64,000 nt of DNA from positions 19,176,650 through 19,240,649 of the forward strand of contig NC_134026.1 of assembly GCF_964204645.1 (NCBI RefSeq), given 5' to 3'. Shown here one piece after another: positions 60,801 to 64,000 of this stretch. A program made the translations under genes and the position numbers. Source of the stretch: Tubulanus polymorphus. Its lineage: Eukaryota; Nemertea; Palaeonemertea; Tubulaniformes; Tubulanidae. Under the pieces are notes generated by a model. The model made no database searches. It was not told the DNA's origin and saw only the letters and a program-made list of their open reading frames with translations. How positions within the stretch are numbered: the first letter of the stretch is position 1; every line of letters starts with the position of its first letter.

Positions 60801-63800
60801 CTTGTCTTCTTGAAGAGCCTTATCTTTTTTAGGCAACACAACAAATATAGGTGACGTTGCCCGTTCCGTTAAATTTTCATTCATCCCTGGACTGACACAT
60901 GGTGATGTATTAGTCCCTATAGCAACTGGGGTTCCACATATTGAGGTATTTGTAGCTATCTCCACAGGACTATTGCGCAATGAAGTATTTGTGCTGGCGT
61001 TGGAGAGATTGACTAAAAAGAAGGGCGATGTAGCAACTTCCCGAATATCAGGAACTTCAGTCATAGTTCCGCCCGAAAGCATTTCGGTCACAATCGGGGA
61101 CGTAGCCATTTCAGCGATGACGAGCGATGTATTCGTTGCCATATCGACTGGTGTATTTGAATTCGACATTGTGGTTTCGTTATTAGTATATTCAACAACA
61201 AGATTGGGTGTAGTGTTCGTCTCTCGGTCAATTGTAACCACTGATCGTTTCTCAAATGGATCGATTGTTCGAAATGGAGATGTGGCCGTCTCAACTAGGC
61301 TACATTTGTCTGCACATACCCCCGTATCGGACAAATTGATTTGGCTGTTACATTTAGAGGTCATGGTATAATTGTCAATGAATTTTTGTTCTGTCAAAGA
61401 GATGCTACAAACTGAGGATTTAGACGATGTTGAAACGGCATTGAGTGGCGAACTGCACCTTGTATCATTAACCGAGGAGCAAACTGGTGATAGATCAGTT
61501 TCCAGTAATTCCTCTAGAGGATCGGTGTTGGTCCCAATTTCGATCCCAATTCGTGTCTTCATAAGCGGTGAAACCAACTTTCTCCTAATAACATCATTTG
61601 TAGTATCATTAGTGTCATACTGAATAGAAAAGACTGGAGATGTGGCAGCATCAAGAGATGTATAGATAGAAGTATTTGTAGCTATGTCAACTTGGGAACT
61701 TTGTTGAGATAATGCAGTTGAGGCTGGAAATAATGAAGTTGGTGATGTAGCAGCAGTAGTAAAATTGGTGAAGTCTAATGGTGAAGTTGCTTGGTCAATA
61801 GGTGATGTTCTATATGTATTTGTAGCTATGTCAACATGGGAACTCGGGTGTGATAATGCAGTTGAAGCCGGTAACAATGAGGCTGGTGATGTAGCCATAG
61901 TGTTAAAGTTGGAGAAATCTAACGGTGAAGTTGCTTGTTCCACAAGTGAGGACCTATATGTATTTGTAGCAATGTCAACTTGGGAGCTTGGTCGAGATAA
62001 TGGTGATGATTCTGGAACTGGTGTAGCTGTTGATGTAGCTATAGTGTTGAAATTGTTGAAATCTAATGGTGAAGTTGCTTGGTCAACCGGTGAGGGTCTA
62101 TATGTATCCGTAGCTATGTCGACATGGGAGCTCGGTCGAGATGATGGTGAAGAATCTGGAACCGGTGAAGCTGGTGATATAGCTATCGTGTTAAAATTGG
62201 AGAAATCTAACGGTGAAGTTGCTTGGTCCACAAGTGAGGACCTAAATGTATTTGTAGCTAGGCCAACTTGGGAACTTGGTCGAGATAATGCAGTTGAAGC
62301 CGGAAATAATGGAGCTGATGATGTAGCTACAGTGTTGAAATTGGAAAAATCTATGGGTGAAGTTGCTTCGTCAACTGGTGAGGGTCTATATGTATCTGTA
62401 GCAATGTCTACTTGAGAGTTTTGTCGAGATAATGGTGATGATTCTGGAACCGGTGTAGCTGGTAATGTGGCTATAGGGTTAAGATCGGAGAAATCTAATG
62501 GTGAAGTTGCGTGGTCAACTGGTGATGGTCTAGATGTGTTGGTAGCAATGTCCATGGGAGTATTACAAGGAGTAACACCAACTGCTATATCTACCGGTGT
62601 GTTAAAACGCATTGTATTCGTGCCGACCTCCGACCAAAAAGGAGTTTCCCGATGCCCAACAACAGATGTATGTTCTTGAGTTGTATACGGTGAATCAGAA
62701 TTTGTGTGCACTGTAGGAAGGAAAGATTGATTTGATACGTATGTTTATACAAGAAAGCGCGCTTCACAGCCAAGATCCCTGCTCAGCACAAGTAATCAGC
62801 AAGCTCGTCATTCTATTTGCTAGTGAGGTTATGATGTATGGCCTGATTAGGTTATAGCATTTTGAGAGTAAAAATGCACTGCTATGTTGGCCTGCGCATA
62901 TAACAAAGTGGTAAGTAACGATTTTGAATAAATATGGAGAATTGTTCTGTATTTGGAAGCAATTAACAGAAGCATACTCATATGCTGTTACACATTTTCA
63001 AAATGAGCTTTTAGACAGATGGCAAGCCAAACAAGATGGGTGCTGAAGCACATATCCGTTGCTTGGTCTGGTGCAGAATTTGAAGAACTGTAGTTCCTTT
63101 GCGATGTTACACTATAACAACTACATTTTTCTCTCTCCATTCACAGCATCTCATAAAATGGCCCATGCTTCTGGAGCTACATGCTGAGCTGGATTCTTAG
63201 CGCAAAAAGCTAGCTTCATATAAAAATAATTGCACAATTCCAAATGATTCATTTAAGTTCACGCATGTTTTACTTGATTTTTACCATATACCTGGAATAT
63301 ATCTTGAGGACGATTCATCCTCTGGTAAAGGTTCTTCATCATCAAATGAGACAGTTCTAGTTCTAGTTCTACGTTGAGACAACTGCACAATATCAACTGC
63401 TACAACTCAAAGAGGACAGCAAGACTCCTGAATCTCAGAACTAACGTGATCGAATTTTGATGAATCACATTCATTCGTATTTGTTACACAGTGATACAAA
63501 TTTATTGATGATTTCAAACGATATCTCAACGAGTCAATTTTGAAGACAGCATAAATGGCATGAAAAACCACATTATTCAAAATCAAAAGCAAAACTACAA
63601 GAATGATGAAAGCCCATTCAAATCTTTGCGAAAAACTTTTGGATCACCAAAATAAAGCGGAAATGAATCAAGTAAAATGGCAAATATTTACATGTCATTG
63701 ATTTGTACAAATGAATGTATGACCTGAGGAATAGTAGGGAAATGTACAAATATCACGAGGAAACTTTTCATAAATGCAAAGAAAGTCTAAAATGACTACA

Positions 63801-63883
63801 ATCAGCACTAACTTCACCTCACTAAAGCTGAATTATATCAATTTGAAATATGAAATATCTACCTTCATCATCATTATCCGCAT
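38618..63883 (-). CDS. LOXHD1: LOXHD1-like protein: repeat-rich N-terminus and 12 PLAT domains (5' incomplete)
   Basis: Thirty-nine exons from 63883 down to the TGA at 38618-38620 join in one frame (7,721 nt, about 2,570 residues), with compatible phases at every junction. Order: acidic microexon; Ser/Arg-rich exon; 1,920-nt exon with ATNT/ATSP repeats; 525-nt exon with D-x-x-x-S-P motifs; three microexons; then twelve PLAT (lipoxygenase-homology) domains and an acidic tail. PLAT motifs such as YVEVYTGD, ANVYIILHGERGTSGKR, DEFEIEAV and IGHDGxGxGSGWFLDK are plain. In vertebrates LOXHD1 (usually 15 PLAT domains) works at hair-cell stereocilia; PLAT domains are beta-sandwiches that bind membranes or proteins. 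A role in a mechanosensory or ciliary cell here is inference. The start codon and any earlier PLAT domains lie beyond base 64000. The N-terminal repeat region is unlike the human protein as I know it. Confidence 0.93.
38985..39380. repeat. Decayed copies of the CAACGCCCCCTGGTG repeat
   Basis: Three degenerate units begin near ATTCAACACCCTCTGGTG, ATTCAACGCCCCTGGTAA and ATTCAATCCCCCC. Each is followed by a tract like AACTCACCACAA...CATGAGCTACA. They match the intact tandem array at 48017-48610 and lie in the last introns of the LOXHD1-like gene. Confidence 0.65.
39937..41272 (-). CDS. LOXHD1: PLAT 11 (type A)
   Basis: The rest of exon 41108-41351, plus 40919-41011 and 39937-40075. Motifs: DKWKVYTYTADEGFSGTDAE, LTVFGDRGSTSLIPLG, TDEFE, VGTIQKIRIQHND, SGWKLEK and VNRWFDVTEGDGDIIREF. 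The phase-1 intron that precedes every other PLAT domain has been lost here. Confidence 0.93.
40344..40578. mobile_element. hAT-like MITE (CAGGGTAGGATCCAGG end)
   Basis: CAGGGTAGGATCCAGGAAG at the left faces GAATCCGTCCCTGG at the right, inverted with a few differences. AACTTAGGGTCTAACC and AATTTTAGGGTCTG add a second, direct, match. Confidence 0.55.
41273..43473 (-). CDS. LOXHD1: PLAT 10 (type B)
   Basis: Exons 43319-43473, 42622-42779 and the first part of 41108-41351. Motifs: HYYVEVFTGDLEFAGSESNA, IFGERGDTGKRLL, IAAVDLRELTKIIVGHDGRG, GSGWFLHQILI and WLFDDQVNHL. The third exon continues without an intron into PLAT 11. Confidence 0.92.
41580..41650 (+). repeat. Terminal fragment of the 48-49 kb repeat family
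   Basis: GGATGGACGACAAG, AAAAGTGAATGCAATAGCC and AGTGGGCTAAAA match the end of the larger repeat at about 49130-49200, which carries GACGGACGAAAAGTGAACGC and AAGTGGGCTAAAA. This is a truncated copy. Confidence 0.7.
41657..41790. mobile_element. Palindromic MITE (CCAGTTGGTCAAA family)
   Basis: GGTCCCAGTTGGTCAAAAGT at the left is inverted at the right (TAACCAACCTCTTGAGAAACTGG, partial). It is the same family as 6498-6589. Confidence 0.6.
43845..44260 (+). repeat. Decayed copy of the CAACGCCCCCTGGTG repeat family
   Basis: Units near ATGCTTCCTGGTGAAC and CCAACGCCCCCTGAAGG are followed by CATGAGCTACAACC and CATGATCTACAACT. Farther on, AGATACATCTAGAGTAGATA matches GTGTCTAGGGTAGATAC near 49040. 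This is a full-length but diverged copy. Confidence 0.6.
45876..46730 (-). CDS. LOXHD1: PLAT 9 (type A)
   Basis: Exons 46573-46730, 46258-46347 and 45876-46008. Motifs: NKWKVWTKTGAGGSTTASLF, VIYGDNGVSDMVPLG, TNEFD, IGPVYKIRLHLSG, VAWFLED and SDWIRVNDESDGIVEIAV. Confidence 0.93.
46887..49636 (-). CDS. LOXHD1: PLAT 8 (type B)
   Basis: Exons 49473-49636, 47707-47864 and 46887-46966. Motifs: QYYVEVYTGDNESASIEASV, LFGARGDSGKRCLL, NAVDLNELTKLVV, GSGWYLDKIIIREN and RWLFDGSEDNLTEKTLFL. The GHDG motif is SYDG here. The intron between the first two exons is swollen by repeats, and a MITE ends at the donor of the middle exon. Confidence 0.92.
47038..47701. mobile_element. MITE with ACCGTATTTTC...TAAGTCGA termini
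   Basis: Left end ACCGTATTTTCTGGTGTGTA and right end TGTACACCGGAAAATACGGT are near-perfect inverted copies. Internal GTCGACTTATACACCGG is repeated in both halves. It sits in the PLAT 8 intron, abutting the donor of exon 47707-47864. Weak echoes of the same GTAAAAGTCGAC words occur near 7730-8215. Confidence 0.78.
48017..49200 (+). repeat. Composite repeat: four 150-bp tandem units plus tail
   Basis: Four units start at 48017, 48164, 48318 and 48472, each with CAACGCCCCCTGGTGACCAT or a close variant and then AACTCACCACAATCATAGAA. A unique tail follows, with three CAAGATGGCCGCC- or CGGCCATCTTG-type words, ending CCCAAGTGGGCTAAAAATG. The tail is open on the minus strand for about 150 codons but has no protein-family signal. 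The same family recurs at 38985, 41580 and 43845. Confidence 0.82.
49988..50596 (-). CDS. LOXHD1: PLAT 7 (type A)
   Basis: Exons 50427-50596, 50213-50302 and 49988-50120. Motifs: SWKVQILTGKDEGSGVKANV, MVMYGDKAHSEIL, QDEFN, VGTLYKLRFAL, CTWFIES and VNQWMYLDDENDGHLEIAL. Confidence 0.93.
50689..52221 (-). CDS. LOXHD1: PLAT 6 (type B)
   Basis: Exons 52067-52221, 51714-51792 and 50689-50823. Motifs: KYHVQVATGGVDNAGTDANV, LHGERGTSGKRYL, VDEFEIEAVSLLDVNKV, IGHDG, GSGMFLDNVVV and CKRWLDAGEDDQLIERIL. An alternative exon with the same start phase sits between the last two (see 51490-51597). Confidence 0.92.
51490..51597 (-). CDS. LOXHD1: Alternative or relic exon of PLAT 6
   Basis: After acceptor GTGTTGTAG this exon reads GSGWFLENIVV, the counterpart of GSGMFLDNVVV in exon 50689-50823, then diverges (TQGAAVSVLEDDGHKS) and lacks the CKRWLD block. 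A poor donor (GTTTCA) would give 108 nt, phase 1 to 1; otherwise it runs 18 more codons to a stop. It may be a mutually exclusive exon, an alternative 3' end, or a decaying duplicate. Confidence 0.5.
52336..53015 (-). CDS. LOXHD1: PLAT 5 (type A)
   Basis: Exons 52849-53015 and 52336-52555. Motifs: EGEWLIWTQTGSDPEAGTNG, VVLCGEKGESALLPLV, VDQFE, IGKVFKARIGFED and YDHWLKCNNEIDTWTEIPL. As in PLAT 1, the second half is a single exon. Confidence 0.93.
53274..54315 (-). CDS. LOXHD1: PLAT 4 (type B) with long acidic loop
   Basis: Exons 53900-54315, 53675-53823 and 53274-53353. It begins KYRVYIKFGKEEEKEN and CIFGQYGDTGNRPLVL, then runs into about 90 residues of Glu/Asp/Lys/Asn/Ser before rejoining the fold at VLYHIEAVALGHLKRVVLM. 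The GHDG motif is lost and the following WLD segment is replaced by an acidic stretch (DQEEAEVDIEL). This is the most divergent domain. Confidence 0.88.
53476..53625. mobile_element. 150-bp MITE with GGGATCATTCATTTATTACG ends
   Basis: The left end (CCTTAAGGGATCATTCATTT onward) and the right end (AAATGAATGATCCCTAAGG) are almost perfect inverted copies of about 28 bp. A possible lone end of the same kind, CGTAATAGATGAACGATCCC, occurs near 12004-12024. Confidence 0.82.
54864..55566 (-). CDS. LOXHD1: PLAT 3 (type A)
   Basis: Exons 55385-55566, 55218-55304 and 54864-54993. Motifs: GEYKIWVKTHVG, FLTVYGVDGKSDEIVL, YMDEFE, GDIFKVRL, WESWYIDE and CWLTQFEKS. The first donor is GTCTGT, weaker than its neighbours, but phase and homology require it. 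Confidence 0.88.
55840..56462 (-). CDS. LOXHD1: PLAT 2 (type B)
   Basis: Exons 56229-56462 and 55840-55986. Motifs: YVIEVQTGKEPGSDTDANIY, GDSGKRTLV, VFDLDAVLLGDLKTVVIGHD, then GWYCDKVIV and KQWLDEGQGDSLIEREL. The intron usually found just before the xDxF strand in type B is missing here. Confidence 0.93.
56616..57029. mobile_element. Palindromic MITE (CACAGTTTCATAAAAAAGTT family) with insert
   Basis: CCACAGTTTCATAAAAAAGT at the left and AACTTTTTCGTAGAACCAGA at the right are inverted. TTGTCCTCATTGAAAACATA matches the 31105-31400 element. About 280 bp of unrelated sequence splits the copy. Confidence 0.6.
57169..57785 (-). CDS. LOXHD1: PLAT 1 (type A)
   Basis: Exons 57619-57785 and 57169-57391. 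The first encodes EGEWKIWVTTG, an ILYAYGDSGISGPVSLG strand pair and ends DEFK at a phase-0 donor. The second runs IGKLYKIRIGHEN, GTWYIEKV and RWLSSAHEDC. The intron that splits the second half in PLAT 3, 7, 9 and 11 is absent here. Confidence 0.93.
58291..58335 (-). CDS. LOXHD1: LOXHD1-like microexon, 45 nt
   Basis: Encodes EERPIEEEAENEDAK in phase 1 to 1 (acceptor TTTTACTTGTAG, donor GTGAAT). It forms the acidic link to the first PLAT domain. Confidence 0.72.
58711..59006 (-). mobile_element. piggyBac-like MITE, copy 2 (intact)
   Basis: TTAA on both flanks, with inverted ends CCCTTTCACTGC and GCGCTGAAAGGG. It aligns along its full length with the copy at 3198-3466 in the opposite orientation. 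The TTAA duplication and CCCTTT end are diagnostic of piggyBac-type mobilisation. It is intronic in the LOXHD1-like gene. Confidence 0.85.
59410..59421 (-). CDS. LOXHD1: LOXHD1-like microexon, 12 nt
   Basis: CGGTTGATGAGG lies between acceptor TTTTGCATTACAG and donor GTATGG. In phase 1 it adds AVDE. It fits the phase-1 pattern of its neighbours, but so short an exon could be coincidence. Confidence 0.4.
59582..59617 (-). CDS. LOXHD1: LOXHD1-like microexon, 36 nt
   Basis: Encodes VTAEPEIEKLVA in phase 1 to 1, with an ATTGAACAG acceptor and GTAACA donor. Its length is a multiple of three, so it can be skipped without shifting the frame. Confidence 0.65.
59900..60424 (-). CDS. LOXHD1: LOXHD1-like exon with D-x-x-x-S-P motifs
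   Basis: This 525-nt exon (phase 1 to 1) has acceptor AATTTAATGCAG and donor GTACAT. It encodes about eleven short units of the form DIATSP, DIGLSP, DVNLSP, DVGTSP, DASVSP, DTAISP, DIALSP, DVALSP and DEATSP, separated by 8-20 residues. All are proline-directed Ser sites next to an Asp. The unit echoes the ATSP motif of the preceding exon, suggesting a common origin. Confidence 0.82.
60791..62710 (-). CDS. LOXHD1: LOXHD1-like giant exon with ATNT/ATSP repeats
   Basis: A single 1,920-nt open exon (640 codons, phase 1 at both ends), with acceptor CTTCCTACAG and donor GTAAAT. It is almost entirely Ser/Thr/Pro/Ala/Asp/Asn and probably disordered. Residues from 62555 down form six 48-residue repeats. 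Downstream, the same short motifs recur irregularly: ATSP or close variants more than a dozen times, and [AG]-T-[ND]-T-type motifs about 14 times (for example SEVGTNT, VDIATNT, IGTNTSP). It has no resemblance to PLAT. Its membership in the PLAT gene rests on phase-1 continuity, common strand and the lack of any terminal exon signals between; transcript data would settle it. Confidence 0.82.
61692..62555 (-). repeat. Six tandem 144-bp coding repeats (48 residues each)
   Basis: Starting at 62555, six units of exactly 144 bp each encode VDIATNTYRPSPVDQATSP followed by LDFSNFNTIATSPA, a PVPESSPLS or LFPASTALS block, and RPSSQ. A partial seventh (VDIATNTSIYTSLDAATSP) follows at 61691. All are in frame. 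Two unit flavours (PVPESSP versus FPASTALS) are interleaved, which points to repeated unequal exchange. Confidence 0.95.
63292..63396 (-). CDS. LOXHD1: LOXHD1-like exon, Ser/Arg/Thr-rich
   Basis: This 105-nt phase-1 exon encodes VDIVQLSQRRTRTRTVSF followed by an acidic DDEEPLPEDESSS stretch. RTRTVSF is a possible basophilic-kinase site. The downstream donor is GTATAT. An alternative acceptor at 63382 would break the frame with the upstream microexon. Confidence 0.7.
63863..63883 (-). CDS. LOXHD1: LOXHD1-like microexon, 21 nt
   Basis: Bounded by an acceptor (CATCTCTATGAACAG) and a GTAGAT donor, phase 1 on both sides. It encodes an acidic run (ADNDDE with split codons). The frame is supported because it continues without a stop into the next exon. 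Confidence 0.55.
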
Positions 63884-64000
63884 CTGTTCATAGAGATGAA
63901 TAAATGAATATGAAATTTGTTAGTTCTGTAGGTTTTCCTGATGAAAAGATCTCCATAGGGAAAGCTGTTTTGTCTGTTTGTTATGGCTGAGGAGATAAGA

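Noticed and set aside
61765-62415. Long plus-strand open frame (216 codons) opposite the repeat exon
   Set aside because: It is the antisense of the 144-bp repeats; the periodic lack of stops is a by-product of the minus-strand coding repeat.
63863-64000. Start codon of the LOXHD1-like gene near the window end
   Set aside because: The 21-nt exon begins at an acceptor in phase 1, so coding continues upstream; no ATG-bearing exon was found in the remaining bases.

Overview
The window is nuclear DNA of an animal. Genes are split by introns of about 100 bp to 8.5 kb, most with GT..AG ends and conserved phases. Non-coding DNA is AT-rich and full of (TA)n runs, short inverted-repeat elements and tandem satellites. 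The protein families (a many-PLAT LOXHD1-type protein, a secreted fibrinogen-domain protein, and a C2-like protein resembling CCDC17) point to a bilaterian. The repeat style suggests a marine invertebrate, perhaps a lophotrochozoan, but species and phylum cannot be fixed from this sequence alone.

Layout. (1) 1-9.1 kb, plus strand: the last ten exons (918-8932, 504 residues) of a conserved C2-like protein whose 5' part lies outside the window. Its introns carry a Penelope-type reverse-transcriptase relic, a piggyBac-like MITE and a 51-bp satellite. (2) 9.1-15.7 kb: no gene seen; several MITEs and microsatellites. (3) 15.7-27.2 kb, plus strand: a complete four-exon gene for a secreted 406-residue protein with a signal peptide, a coiled coil and a C-terminal fibrinogen-related domain. 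It has a TATA box, an 8.5-kb first intron and a poly(A) signal. (4) 27.2-38.6 kb: no convincing gene; repeats, and probably the 3' UTR of the next gene. (5) 38.6-63.9 kb, minus strand: a very large LOXHD1-like gene. I could join 39 exons in one open frame (7,721 nt, about 2,570 residues) with matching phases at every junction; its 5' end lies beyond base 64000.

The LOXHD1-like gene is the main item. From C- to N-terminus it encodes an acidic tail, twelve PLAT domains that form six A/B pairs, a hinge made by three tiny phase-1 exons (45, 12 and 36 nt), a 525-nt exon rich in D-x-x-x-S-P motifs, and a 1,920-nt exon. The last holds six perfectly spaced 48-residue repeats in which an ATNT-type motif alternates with an ATSP motif. 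Also notable are a duplicated, possibly mutually exclusive exon inside PLAT 6, a long acidic loop inside PLAT 4, and a transposable element abutting the splice donor of one PLAT 8 exon.

The three genes have no evident shared pathway; their proximity looks incidental. Gene models come from reading splice sites and frames by eye. No transcript or database evidence was available.
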